64,000 nt of DNA from Acidovorax sp. 1608163 (GTDB taxonomy: Bacteria; Pseudomonadota; Gammaproteobacteria; Burkholderiales; Burkholderiaceae_C): assembly GCF_003669015.1 (NCBI RefSeq), contig NZ_CP033069.1:1863001-1927000 (forward strand). The letters run 5' to 3'. The notes beneath the pieces are model-generated. The model saw only the letters and a program-made list of their open reading frames with translations. It made no database searches and was not told the origin of the DNA. Position numbers and translations under genes: made by a program. Numbering within the stretch: position 1 is the first letter of the stretch; every line of letters starts with the position of its first letter. This document shows, piece after piece, positions 56,380-64,000 of the stretch.

Positions 56380-57507
56380 ATGCACCATCGCCTTCGCACC
56401 GCAGTGAGCCGGGCTCTCTCTGTAATCAGCCTTGTTGTCATCAGTTCTGCGTTGGTGGCTCCGGCAGCCGATGCCGCTGAGCGCAAGCGTGTGACCGTCA
56501 AAAAAGCGGCACCTTCCGCGACGGCTGCTACCAAAAAGACGGCAGACACTCGCCGTGTTGCGGCCGTGTCGCGCACTGCCGACCGCCCCGCCAAGGGGCG
56601 AACCCGCGTTGCTGCGCAGGCTTCCGAGCGTTCTTCCAAGGTGCAGGCCGCATCGCGCGCCGCTATCGTGCCTGCCAAGTTGTCGTTTGGCCAAATGGCC
56701 GGACTGCACGAGGTCTCCGATCCTCTGGACCTCAAGTCCAGCGTGGCTTTGGTGATTGATCAGGACACCCATGAGGTCCTGATCAGCAAAAATGACCATG
56801 CCGTGTTGCCCATTGCCTCGCTGACCAAGCTGATGACAGGCTTGATCATCAGCCAGGCGCACCTGCCCATGGATGAGCCCATCACCATCACGCAAGATGA
56901 TGTGGACACTGAAAAGGGCAGCCGCTCCCGTCTGAGCGTTGGCACCACGCTGACCCGTGGCGAGATGATGCATCTGGCCTTGATGTCTAGCGAGAACCGC
57001 GCTGCACATGCCTTAGGGCGCACCTACCCTGGTGGACTGAGTGCCTTTGTGGGCCTGATGAATGCCAAGGCGCGCGCTATTGGCATGGCCGATACGCGTT
57101 ACGTTGAGCCTACGGGGCTGTCCAGCCAAAACCAATCCAGTGCCCGTGATTTGGCCACCTTGGTCAATGTCGCCCATGGCGACCCTATGCTGCGCGAACT
57201 TTCCACATCACCCAGCTACGAAGTGGCGGTGGGGCGCAAGACGCTTCAGTACAACAACACCAATGGTCTGGTGAAAAATCCCACATGGGATATCGGGCTG
57301 CAGAAGACGGGTTATATCTCTGAAGCTGGGCGCTGCCTGGTTATGCAAGCCGAAATTGCGGGTCGCAAGTTGATCATGGTGTTTTTGGATTCTGCGGGTA
57401 AGTTCAGCCGCCTGGGTGACGCAGAGCGTGTGAGGCACTGGGTGGAGTCCGCTTCATCGTTTGGTGGCAGCGGCTCTAAAGTCGTGGCGAAGGGTGGGCA
57501 CGGCTGA
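56380..57507 (+). CDS. D-alanyl-D-alanine endopeptidase/carboxypeptidase (PbpG-like, S11)
   Basis: A 375-residue periplasmic serine peptidase acting on peptidoglycan. A signal peptide (about 1-32) is followed by a basic, Ala-rich linker to about 105. The S11 domain has SxxK in IASLTKLMTG, SxN in LMSSENRAAHALGR, and KTG in LQKTGYISEAGRC. The short C-terminus without the PBP5 stalk favours PBP7/PbpG. It stands alone after the leuA terminator. Confidence 0.9.
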   Translation: MHHRLRTAVSRALSVISLVVISSALVAPAADAAERKRVTVKKAAPSATAATKKTADTRRVAAVSRTADRPAKGRTRVAAQASERSSKVQAASRAAIVPAKLSFGQMAGLHEVSDPLDLKSSVALVIDQDTHEVLISKNDHAVLPIASLTKLMTGLIISQAHLPMDEPITITQDDVDTEKGSRSRLSVGTTLTRGEMMHLALMSSENRAAHALGRTYPGGLSAFVGLMNAKARAIGMADTRYVEPTGLSSQNQSSARDLATLVNVAHGDPMLRELSTSPSYEVAVGRKTLQYNNTNGLVKNPTWDIGLQKTGYISEAGRCLVMQAEIAGRKLIMVFLDSAGKFSRLGDAERVRHWVESASSFGGSGSKVVAKGGHG

Positions 57508-57551
57508 GCGTCGCGAGGTGGGGAGTCTTCCCCGACTTGGGATTCATTGAG

Positions 57552-57583
57552 TTGAGCCTGTGCGCTGAGAGCGGCAGGCTCAA
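57552..57583 (+). terminator. Hairpin after the PbpG-like gene
   Basis: TTGAGCCTG and CAGGCTCAA form a 9-bp stem (extendable by three more pairs) with a 14-nt loop, followed by TTCATTTG. It lies before the convergent IclR gene. Confidence 0.65.
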
Positions 57584-57659
57584 TTCATTTGTTATCGACC
57601 ATTTTTGCTATGCATTCCTTGCCACTGCGCACCGAGGCCCATGGATGTGGGTTGCGCGC

Positions 57660-58490
57660 TCAGCCTTTGGTGCGGACGATGGTCTGTTGTGGTGTTGCCA
57701 GTGATTGGCTGCGCTCTGGTGAGTAGCCCAGAGCCAACGAGATTTCTTGGGCCGTCGATTGAAGTTTGGCGAGCCAGCCCTCATCCAGCCGGTCTGCGGG
57801 GGCGGAGATCGAGAGCCCTGCCACCAGCTTGCCTTGGTCATCGTAGACCCCAGCGGCCATGCATCTCACCCCCAGTTCCAGTTCCTCATTGTCCCGGGCA
57901 ATCCCATATTGGCGCGCCTTCGCGAGTTCTCTCTCAAGGATGGGCAACTGGGTAATGCTGTTGCGGGTGTGGCCTGCCAGACCTGTGCGGGTGGCGTAGG
58001 CTCGTACACGCTGTGGGTCTTCCAGTGCAAGGAACAGTTTGCCGGTAGATGTCAGATGCAGAGGGGCTCTGCCGCCAATGGCCCGGACCACCTGCATACC
58101 TGAGCGCTCGCTGTAGGCGCGCTCGATATAAACAATCTCGTCGCCCTGCCGCATGCTCAGGTTCACGGGCTGCTGGATCAGTTTGTGCAAGTTGCGCATG
58201 GGCGCCAACGCCGCATCGCGCACACTCAACCGGGCTTTGACCAGGTTACCGAGCTCTAGCAGGCGCATGCCCAACCGGTAGCTGCCAGACTCTGGTCTGT
58301 CTACAAACCTGCCGATGGTCAGGTCATTCAGGATGCGATGGGTGGTGGATGGGTGCAACCCTGTCTTCTCGCTGATCTCTTTAAGAGAAATCGCGTCCTC
58401 TCGTGAGGCCAGGACATCAATCAACGTGAACATGCGTTCGAGCACCTGAACGCTGGGCTTTGCTGGGACGTCGGGGTCTGATTTTTTCAT
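57660..58490 (-). CDS. IclR family transcriptional regulator
   Basis: A 276-residue regulator. The N-terminal winged helix is SVQVLERMFTLIDVLASREDAISLKEISEKTGLHPSTTHRILNDLTIGRFVDR. The C-terminal effector domain follows (LVKARLSVRDAALAPMRNLHKLIQQPVNLSMRQGDEIVYIER..., GRAPLHLTSTGKLFLA, AAGVYDDQGKLVAGLSISAP). Such regulators sense small carboxylates; the ligand and target cannot be read here since no catabolic gene is adjacent. Confidence 0.92.
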   Translation of the reverse strand: MKKSDPDVPAKPSVQVLERMFTLIDVLASREDAISLKEISEKTGLHPSTTHRILNDLTIGRFVDRPESGSYRLGMRLLELGNLVKARLSVRDAALAPMRNLHKLIQQPVNLSMRQGDEIVYIERAYSERSGMQVVRAIGGRAPLHLTSTGKLFLALEDPQRVRAYATRTGLAGHTRNSITQLPILERELAKARQYGIARDNEELELGVRCMAAGVYDDQGKLVAGLSISAPADRLDEGWLAKLQSTAQEISLALGYSPERSQSLATPQQTIVRTKG

Positions 58491-58771
58491 GGGCGGTAAT
58501 GCAGCATATGCCGTGGCATCTTACCTTGTGAAATGCGAAGCGAAGGCCCTGTTTGGCTGGGCATTTGTTGGCAATTTCTCAAGGGGCACACTGCAGTCTT
58601 TGCGGCATGGGGCAAAGTGCGACGTGCAGTGAATACACGGCGAATAGCTTGGGCTGAAATGGCGCATGGGCTTCAAACCTGGGGGCTCCTAAGGCTTGAA
58701 CGGGCAGGCGCTCCAAAGAGGCATTCCACCCGTTCCTGCCGATTGCGTTTCAGCGAGGCCGCCCATAGGCT

Positions 58772-59515
58772 TCAGAGGCTGCCTGTGCGTTGCCAGCCTT
58801 GGTCTTCCAGGGTTTCGTGGGGCATGAAGCGAGCTTTGTAGTTCATTTTTTGGCTTTGCTCGATCCAATACCCGAGATACACGTAGGGCAAGTGGAGTGC
58901 CCGGGCTTGCTCTATTTGCCACAAGACGTTGTAGGTGCCGTAGCTGCAGTTGGGCTCTGGCTCATAAAACGTGTAAACGGCAGAGATTCCGTCGTCTAGC
59001 ACGTCCAGTATGGACACCATTTTGAGGGCCCCTGGATTGCCATCCGGCATGGGTTCTCTGAACTCTACGAGGCGGGAGTTCACCCTGCTTTGCAGCAGGA
59101 ATTGGGTGTATTGGTCAATATTGTCCTGGTCCATGCCGCCACCCGCATGTCTTCCTTTTTGGTAGCGTTGGTACAGCTGGTAGTGCTCTGGCACAAAGCA
59201 AAGCCGAAGCACTTGGGCCTGAAGCGCGATATGGCGAGCGTGAGCACGTTTTTGGCTTCTGTCGGGCTTGAACTCTGCTGCCAAAACCCGCAGGGGCTTG
59301 CATGCATGGCAGCCATCGCAATACGGTCGATAGGTGAACATACCGCTGCGCCGAAACCCTTTGGCTACCAAGTCGGAGTACAGCGTGTTCTGAATCAGGT
59401 GGCTGGGGGTTGCGACCTGAGAGCGTGCCAGTCGATCTGGGAGATAGCTGCAAGGGTAGGGTGCTGTCGCGTAGTACTGCAGGGCTTGCAGTGGGAGTTC
59501 GTTCAGGTGCGTCAT
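58772..59515 (-). CDS. bpt: Aspartate/glutamate leucyltransferase (Bpt, N-end rule)
   Basis: A 247-residue ATE-related enzyme that adds leucine to N-terminal Asp/Glu, marking proteins for ClpSAP. The N-terminal [15 protein letters not shown] and the Cys-rich [21 protein letters not shown] block are family hallmarks. [57 protein letters not shown] is the conserved C-terminal half. It follows aat by 10 nt, completing the bacterial N-end rule pair. Confidence 0.95.
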   Translation of the reverse strand: MTHLNELPLQALQYYATAPYPCSYLPDRLARSQVATPSHLIQNTLYSDLVAKGFRRSGMFTYRPYCDGCHACKPLRVLAAEFKPDRSQKRAHARHIALQAQVLRLCFVPEHYQLYQRYQKGRHAGGGMDQDNIDQYTQFLLQSRVNSRLVEFREPMPDGNPGALKMVSILDVLDDGISAVYTFYEPEPNCSYGTYNVLWQIEQARALHLPYVYLGYWIEQSQKMNYKARFMPHETLEDQGWQRTGSL

Positions 59516-59525
59516 GCCGGGATGG

Positions 59526-60266
59526 TCAGTTGGGCAACAACTGTGACCAGTATACGGACTTGAACCCCCATGGGATCTCTGGCTGTCTGTGCAGCTTTTG
59601 AATGCCCGTAAGGAACAGGTCTCGGGGCATCTCCTTGGCACCAAGCGATGCCAGGTGGCGGGTGTTTTGCTGGCAGTCAATCCACGGAATTCCATGCTCG
59701 CGCGCAATGCAGACCAGTGCCGCCAGCGCAATTTTTGAGGCATCGGTGGCATAGGCAAACATTGACTCTCCAAACACAGCCTTGCCCAAGGCGATGCAAT
59801 AAAGGCCGCCCACCAGTTTTCCGTCGATCCAGGTTTCTACACTGTGGGCGATGCCTTCGTTGTGGAGTTGTTCGTACGCTTGCACCATGGATGGCAAGAT
59901 CCATGTGCCGCTTTGGCCGGTGCGTTCGCGGGTGGCGCAGGCATGGATGACGGAGGAGAAGGCGCTATCGACTCGAATGGAGCAGTGGGGGGCATCGCGA
60001 AATTTGCGCAATGTCTTGCGCAGAGAGGGGTGCAGTTTGAAGTCGCTTGTATTCAAAACCATGCGTGGGTCGGGAGCCCACCAGAGAATCGGCTGCCCTT
60101 CGCTGAACCAGGGGAAGGTGCCTTGCGCATAGGCCTTGCGAAGGGTGGATGTGTTCAGTGCACCGCCCGCCGCGAGTAGTCCGGGGGCTGGGGTGCCCAT
60201 TCCCCATGCGCAATCCGGAGTGGGCATGGGATCATTGGGTTCGAGCCAGGGTAGGTGTGATTCCAT
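59526..60266 (-). CDS. aat: Leucyl/phenylalanyl-tRNA-protein transferase
   Basis: A 246-residue enzyme that transfers Leu or Phe from tRNA to N-terminal Arg/Lys of proteins. Signatures are [84 protein letters not shown], and [23 protein letters not shown]. All core motifs are intact. It is first in the aat-bpt operon. Confidence 0.96.
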   Translation of the reverse strand: MESHLPWLEPNDPMPTPDCAWGMGTPAPGLLAAGGALNTSTLRKAYAQGTFPWFSEGQPILWWAPDPRMVLNTSDFKLHPSLRKTLRKFRDAPHCSIRVDSAFSSVIHACATRERTGQSGTWILPSMVQAYEQLHNEGIAHSVETWIDGKLVGGLYCIALGKAVFGESMFAYATDASKIALAALVCIAREHGIPWIDCQQNTRHLASLGAKEMPRDLFLTGIQKLHRQPEIPWGFKSVYWSQLLPN

Positions 60267-60349
60267 CGGGCGAAGGGGGTTTGTGCGGGAGTGCGGGAAG
60301 TATTGCCAGATGATCGAAGAATAATGGAACGCGTGCAGTAGCGATGGGG

Positions 60350-60383
60350 CAAAAAAAAACCCTGCACCGTGGGGTGCAGGGTT
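60350..60383 (-). terminator. Rho-independent terminator of the tRNA-Asn operon
   Basis: On the minus strand AACCCTGCACC-CCAC-GGTGCAGGGTT is a perfect 11-bp stem followed by a run of T (60351-60359 read as A on the plus strand), starting 6 nt past the second tRNA. Confidence 0.92.
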
Positions 60384-60388
60384 TATAT

Positions 60389-60464
60389 TGGCTCCTCGAC
60401 CTGGGCTCGAACCAGGGACCTACGGATTAACAGTCCGGCGCTCTACCGACTGAGCTATCGAGGA
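60389..60464 (-). tRNA. tRNA-Asn (GTT), second in operon
   Basis: 76 nt with encoded CCA. The acceptor stem TCCTCGA pairs with TCGAGGA, the D-loop is AGCTCAGTCGGTAGAGC, the anticodon loop is CTGTTAA (GTT), and the T-loop is GGTTCGAGCC. It is identical to the copy at 60514. Confidence 0.97.
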
Positions 60465-60513
60465 ATAATCGGTATGTATTGCTTTACTTAGATGTGTAAA
60501 GCATTTGAATTCT

Positions 60514-60589
60514 TGGCTCCTCGACCTGGGCTCGAACCAGGGACCTACGGATTAACAGTCCGGCGCTCTACCGACTGAGCTATCGAGGA
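60514..60589 (-). tRNA. tRNA-Asn (GTT), first in operon
   Basis: It has the same 76-nt sequence as the copy at 60389, separated by 49 nt. It is the first gene after the promoter at 60601-60630. Confidence 0.97.
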
Positions 60590-60600
60590 ACAAGACTTAG

Positions 60601-60630
60601 ATTATATACACAAAATTATGCCGATCTCAA
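60601..60630 (-). promoter_or_regulatory. Sigma-70 promoter of the tRNA-Asn pair
   Basis: On the minus strand TTGAGA (60625-60630), an 18-bp spacer and a perfect TATAAT (60601-60606). The first tRNA begins 11 nt downstream of the -10 box. Confidence 0.8.
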
Positions 60631-60659
60631 GAGATTGGGCATTTCGTGAAAAACAAGGC

Positions 60660-61088
60660 TCAGGGCTCAGGCCTTCTCCACAGCCAAACGAGTACGAGCA
60701 CCATGCATGTGATGGCTGTGGCCGCAGCCCAGCGTGCTGTGTGGCTGAGTAGCAGGATCACGGTGCTGGATGACATCACTGCGGTCGCAGCCCATTTGGC
60801 GTGGCGGCTTACACAACCTCCATTAGCCCAGTTGCGCAGCATAGGGCCAAACAGGCGGTGATTCCACAGCCACCGATACAGGCGCGGCGAACTTTTGCCT
60901 GCGGCCCAGGCCGCCATCAAAATGAACACCGTAGTGGGCAAGCCGGGAATAAAGATACCCAGAATGCCCAGCCCCAAATTGGCCAAAGCAAAAAGCAGAA
61001 GTAGCCACCGGGCGACGAGAGGCAAGGGCCTTGGTTGGACCGGAACTGCTTCGCTTTTTCTTTGAGGCTCCATTGGCGCATTGTGCAT
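60660..61088 (-). CDS. ybaN: YbaN (DUF454) family membrane protein
   Basis: A protein of about 142 residues with two to three hydrophobic segments. The DUF454 hallmark is VARWLLLLFALANLGLGILGIFIPGLPTTVFILMAAWAAGKSSPRLYRWLWNHRLFGPMLRNW, with the conserved PGLPTT and HRLFGP. Function is unknown. The start is uncertain: ATG 61088 is given, ATG 61073 and GTG 61118 are in frame, and none has a well-spaced Shine-Dalgarno. Confidence 0.87.
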   Translation of the reverse strand: MHNAPMEPQRKSEAVPVQPRPLPLVARWLLLLFALANLGLGILGIFIPGLPTTVFILMAAWAAGKSSPRLYRWLWNHRLFGPMLRNWANGGCVSRHAKWAATAVMSSSTVILLLSHTARWAAATAITCMVLVLVWLWRRPEP

Positions 61089-61192
61089 GCCTGCACAGCA
61101 CGGTCTGCGTTGACACACCGCTCCTGCTCAAGGCCCTTGGTCACAGGCCGCGGTTGTGATGCTTTCGTGCGAGTTGAGTCGCTGTGAGGGGG

Positions 61193-62476
61193 CTAAACCT
61201 TGTCCAGCGCCTGCACCAGGTCCGCCTGCAGGTCGTCGATGTGCTCGATGCCCACCGACAGGCGCACCATGCTCTCGCTCACGCCCGCCTTGGCCAGCTC
61301 TTCGGGATTGAGCTGGCGGTGCGTGGTCGATGCGGGGTGTGTGGCCAGCGACTTGGCATCGCCGATGTTGACCAGGCGGGTGAAGAGCTGCAGCGCGTCC
61401 AGGAAGCGCGCACCGGCCGCCCGCGGGTCGGCGTCGGTGCTCTTGAGCCCGAAGCTCAGGATGCCGGATGCCTTGCCGCCCGACTGCCGCTGCACCAGCG
61501 CGTGGTCCGGGTGGTCCGGCAGGCCGGCGTAGCGCACCCATTCCACCTTGAAGTGGCTTTGCAGGTACTTCGCCAGTGCCAGCGTGTTGTCGCAGATGCG
61601 GTCCATGCGCAGGGCCAGGGTCTCGATGCCTTGCAGGATCAAAAACGCACTCTGTGGCGACAGCGCCGCGCCGGTATTGCGCAGCGGCACCACGCGCGCG
61701 CGGCCGATGAAGGCGGCGGGGCCCAGGGCCTCGGTGTAGACCACGCCGTGGTAGCTCACGTCGGGCTCGTTCAGGCGCGGGAAGCGGGCCTTGTGTTCGG
61801 CCCATGGGAACTTGCCGCTGTCCACGATGGCGCCGCCCACGCTGTTGCCGTGGCCGCCCAGGTACTTGGTGAGCGAGTGCACCACGATGTCGGCGCCGTG
61901 CTCGATGGGGCGCAGCAGGTAGGGGCTGGGCACCGTGTTGTCCACGATCAAGGGAATGCCGTGCGCATGGGCCACATCGGCCAGCGCGCGGATGTCGGTC
62001 ACGTTGCCCAGCGGGTTGCCGATGGACTCGATGAAGATCGCCTTGGTGCGCGCGTCGATGTGCTGTGCAAAGCTGGCCGGGTCGCGCGGGTCGGCAAAGC
62101 GGGTGGTGATGCCCTGCTGGGGCAGCGTGTGCGCAAACAGGTTGTAGGTGCCGCCGTAGAGCGTGCTGGCCGACACGATGTTGTCGCCCGCCTCGGCAAT
62201 GGTCTGGATGGCGTAGGTGATGGCCGCCATGCCCGAGGCCACGGCCAGCGCCGCAATGCCGCCTTCGAGCGCCGCGACGCGCTTTTCCAGCACGTCGGTC
62301 GTCGGGTTCATGATGCGGGTGTAGATGTTGCCCGGCACCTTCAAATCGAACAGGTCCGCGCCGTGCTGCGCGCTGTCGAAGGCGTAGGCCACCGTCTGGT
62401 AGATGGGAACGGCCACGGCCTTGGTGGTGGGGTCGGGCGAGTAGCCTGCGTGGACGGCAAGGGTTTCGATCTTCAT
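61193..62476 (-). CDS. metY: O-acetylhomoserine sulfhydrylase (aminocarboxypropyltransferase)
   Basis: A 427-residue PLP enzyme making homocysteine directly from O-acetylhomoserine and sulfide. The N-terminus [42 protein letters not shown] is typical. Other motifs are [79 protein letters not shown] (PLP lysine in SLTKYLGG), and the C-terminal [10 protein letters not shown]. No SAM riboswitch was recognised in the 259-nt upstream gap. Confidence 0.94.
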   Translation of the reverse strand: MKIETLAVHAGYSPDPTTKAVAVPIYQTVAYAFDSAQHGADLFDLKVPGNIYTRIMNPTTDVLEKRVAALEGGIAALAVASGMAAITYAIQTIAEAGDNIVSASTLYGGTYNLFAHTLPQQGITTRFADPRDPASFAQHIDARTKAIFIESIGNPLGNVTDIRALADVAHAHGIPLIVDNTVPSPYLLRPIEHGADIVVHSLTKYLGGHGNSVGGAIVDSGKFPWAEHKARFPRLNEPDVSYHGVVYTEALGPAAFIGRARVVPLRNTGAALSPQSAFLILQGIETLALRMDRICDNTLALAKYLQSHFKVEWVRYAGLPDHPDHALVQRQSGGKASGILSFGLKSTDADPRAAGARFLDALQLFTRLVNIGDAKSLATHPASTTHRQLNPEELAKAGVSESMVRLSVGIEHIDDLQADLVQALDKV

Positions 62477-62696
62477 GCGGAGGGGTCTCCCGTTGGATGG
62501 AATGAGAACGCTGACACGGGCGCCTGCGGCACGGTGTGTACGCAGGCGGCAGCTGCCATTCTTGCACCGGGACGGTGCGCATGGGTCGAATCGTTGGCTA
62601 TGAGCTTATGCGCTCGGCGCAGGCTGCATGCAGGCCCAATGCGGGGTCGATGCAGGACGGCCGCAGGCGCATTACGGCCTGCGAATGTTGAATGAA

Positions 62697-62751
62697 AAAT
62701 GCCTGTACCGCTTGATGGACAAGCGCCAGCAGCTACTATTTCGATAGCGAA
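62697..62751 (-). repeat. Dispersed palindromic repeat, copy L
   Basis: Minus-strand reading: CGCTATCGAAATAGTAGCTG, CTGGCGCTT, loop GTCCATC, AAGCGGTACAGGCATTTTT. The TAG in GAAATAG is the stop codon of the U32 protein gene (62736-62738). Confidence 0.75.
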
Positions 62752-64000
62752 TTGCCCGTGGGCCGCGCGCGGTAGAACTGCAGCGGCACGGCCAGCGCCT
62801 CGGTCTCCTTGGCGTGCTGGTTCAGCACCGACTTCTTCATCTTGCCCACCACGTGCATCTCGCACGGCTTGCAGTCAAAGCGCAGGGTGAGCTTTTCCTT
62901 GCCGTTGATCAGCATCAACGGCTCGGCCTTGATGGTGCCCTGCACGCCCGTCACGCCCTTGGCCTGCTTGGGGCACAGGCTCATCGAAAAGCGCACGCAG
63001 TGCTTGGTGATCATCAGGCTGACTTCGCCTTCTTCCTCGTGCGCCTCATACGCCGCATCGATCACCTTCACGCCGTGGCGCACGTAGAAGTCGTGCGCCT
63101 TCTGGTTGAAAACGTTGCCCAGGAACGAGAGCGTGTCTTCGGGGTAGGGCACGGGCGGCTCCACCGGCACCGCACGTTGCAGGCGCGCAAAGTTGCGGGC
63201 GCGGCAGTCTTCCAGGTCGGCCAGCGCGTCGCGGCGCAGCGCGTTGAGGACGGAGGCGGGCACGAACCAGGGCTCGGACAGTTGCAGCGCAATGTCGTGT
63301 ACCGCAAAGATGGTGGCGCCGAAGCGGCCCAGCTGCTCGCGCAGGCTGGCTTCGGCCTTGGCAGCGTCGGTGGCGCTCTGGTGGGGTTGCTCTACGTCAG
63401 CGCAGCCCACGTTGCCGTCTTCGTCGGTCAGCATCAGGCTGAAGCCGGCCGGCGTTTCGCTCAGGTGCGCCCACAGGCCGATGCGGCGGTCGCTGGATTT
63501 TTTCTCGAGCGTGCGCACCCAGTCCATGTCGCGGTTGCGGTTGACCTCGGTGCCCTTGCGCAGGTCCTTGAAGCCGTCCATCGGGTCCTTAGGATACACG
63601 CGCCACTGGCCCACGCTGCGCGCTGACACGGGCTCGGCCACGTTGATGGCCATGCCCACCAGCTCCTTGTGCAGGTCGTAGTAGCACAGGCCGTCGCCGT
63701 TGTGCAGCACGGTGGCCGGGTCGCTCACTTCCAGCTCGACGAAGTCCGGGCCCACCTTGGTCACCCAGCCGATGGCCTGGCCCGGGTTCTTGGGGGTGTC
63801 GAAGGCGCCGATGTCTTCCTTGCGGCCGGTCACGAAGTAGTCGGTGAACTCGCGGTTGAAGTTCTGCAGCGGGTCGGGCGTGAAGGTGAAGGTGGTGGCG
63901 CCGCTGGACGATCGCGACAGTGGCCGGCCCGCGCTCTCGCGCTCTTCCAGAATCTCGTCGATCAGTGTGCGGTAGTGGGCAGTGATGTTCTTCACGTAGC
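62736..64000 (-). CDS. U32 family peptidase / RlhA (YdcP)-like protein, C-terminal part (5' end outside window)
   Basis: The frame is open to the window edge, so about 421 C-terminal residues are seen. The end matches the YdcP/RlhA branch of U32 proteins with a DUF3656 domain: FLGNVFNQKAHDFYVRHGVKVID..., CVRFSMSLCPKQAKGV, EPLMLINGKEKLTLRFDCKPCEMHVVG. The paired cysteines (CVRF...LCPK and CKPCEM) are likely Fe-S or metal ligands. RlhA introduces 5-hydroxycytidine in 23S rRNA in E. coli. The final residues TGNSLSK and the stop lie in repeat copy L. Confidence 0.88.
   Translation of the reverse strand, partial: YVKNITAHYRTLIDEILEERESAGRPLSRSSSGATTFTFTPDPLQNFNREFTDYFVTGRKEDIGAFDTPKNPGQAIGWVTKVGPDFVELEVSDPATVLHNGDGLCYYDLHKELVGMAINVAEPVSARSVGQWRVYPKDPMDGFKDLRKGTEVNRNRDMDWVRTLEKKSSDRRIGLWAHLSETPAGFSLMLTDEDGNVGCADVEQPHQSATDAAKAEASLREQLGRFGATIFAVHDIALQLSEPWFVPASVLNALRRDALADLEDCRARNFARLQRAVPVEPPVPYPEDTLSFLGNVFNQKAHDFYVRHGVKVIDAAYEAHEEEGEVSLMITKHCVRFSMSLCPKQAKGVTGVQGTIKAEPLMLINGKEKLTLRFDCKPCEMHVVGKMKKSVLNQHAKETEALAVPLQFYRARPTGNSLSK

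Noticed and set aside
58533..58841. A 102-codon plus-strand frame between the IclR gene and bpt
   Set aside because: It has no recognisable features and overlaps the 3' end of bpt on the opposite strand.
62477..62735. SAM or SAH riboswitch upstream of metY
   Set aside because: The region is GC-rich with some hairpins, but I could not fit any conserved riboswitch core.

Overview
The window looks like a chromosome segment of a betaproteobacterium of the family Comamonadaceae, most likely Acidovorax or a close relative. The evidence is high GC, Burkholderiales-type gene orders (sigma factor-DUF3619-DUF3106-RDD; ilvB-ilvN-ilvC-pssA-leuA; mfd/ispD-ispF), and a Bug-type solute-binding protein. Two genes run off the ends: the C-terminal part of a PLP aminotransferase at the left, and a U32/DUF3656 protease-like protein at the right.

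Layout. 0-5.6 kb: aminotransferase, slyX, a PAS-GGEEF diguanylate cyclase, an RhlE-type helicase and a run of small genes (DUF2721, Sui1/YciH, DUF3820, a 57-aa membrane protein). 5.7-7.4 kb: a nitrosative-stress module, RIC/YtfE plus truncated haemoglobin diverging from nsrR over an NsrR-like operator. 7.5-18.3 kb: a lipoprotein, serB, a MerR/CMD pair, a Bug protein, mfd, and ispD-ispF. 18.3-20.7 kb: an accessory patch of unrecognised small genes, one clearly AT-rich. 20.7-24 kb: ompR-envZ and a SIMPL-domain protein. 24-28.5 kb: a molybdenum-cofactor operon (moaA-mobA-GNAT-moeA-thioredoxin) with an FNR/DNR-type box upstream of moaA, facing an orphan PilJ_N protein. 29.4-33 kb: a methyltransferase, an SDR, a DUF2889 protein and an aldehyde dehydrogenase. 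33.1-34.3 kb: an intact IS5-family element. 34.3-42.4 kb: a Crp/Fnr regulator, DUF962 and PF10118 proteins, a membrane H+-pyrophosphatase facing a soluble pyrophosphatase, and a CZB-type chemoreceptor. 42.5-49.6 kb: a COG3146 protein, nadE, a PII protein, LOG, dgkA, RDD and an ECF sigma operon. 49.9-56.3 kb: branched-chain amino-acid genes ilvB, ilvN, ilvC, then pssA, then leuA with a putative leucine leader peptide and attenuator. 56.4-64 kb: a penicillin-binding-type peptidase, an IclR regulator, the N-end-rule pair aat-bpt, two identical tRNA-Asn genes, ybaN, metY and the U32 protein.

The most unusual signal is a dispersed short palindromic repeat present in about 12 copies. Its core is GATAGCTGCTAGCGCTT, a loop of about 7 nt, then AAGCGCTAG. 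Several copies are built into genes. One encodes most of a signal peptide (SIMPL protein). Two add in-frame peptide inserts (MoeA, COG3146 protein) and a decayed one lies in nadE. Three supply a gene's stop codon. One supplies the Shine-Dalgarno of pssA. One has been split by the IS5 element at its CTAG. A second, GC-rich hairpin repeat sits at the 3' ends of moaA and the aldehyde dehydrogenase gene.

Other points of note are a one-base frameshift near the 3' end of moeA and a 161-bp imperfect palindrome abutting the serB stop codon. I saw no CRISPR array, prophage or rRNA.
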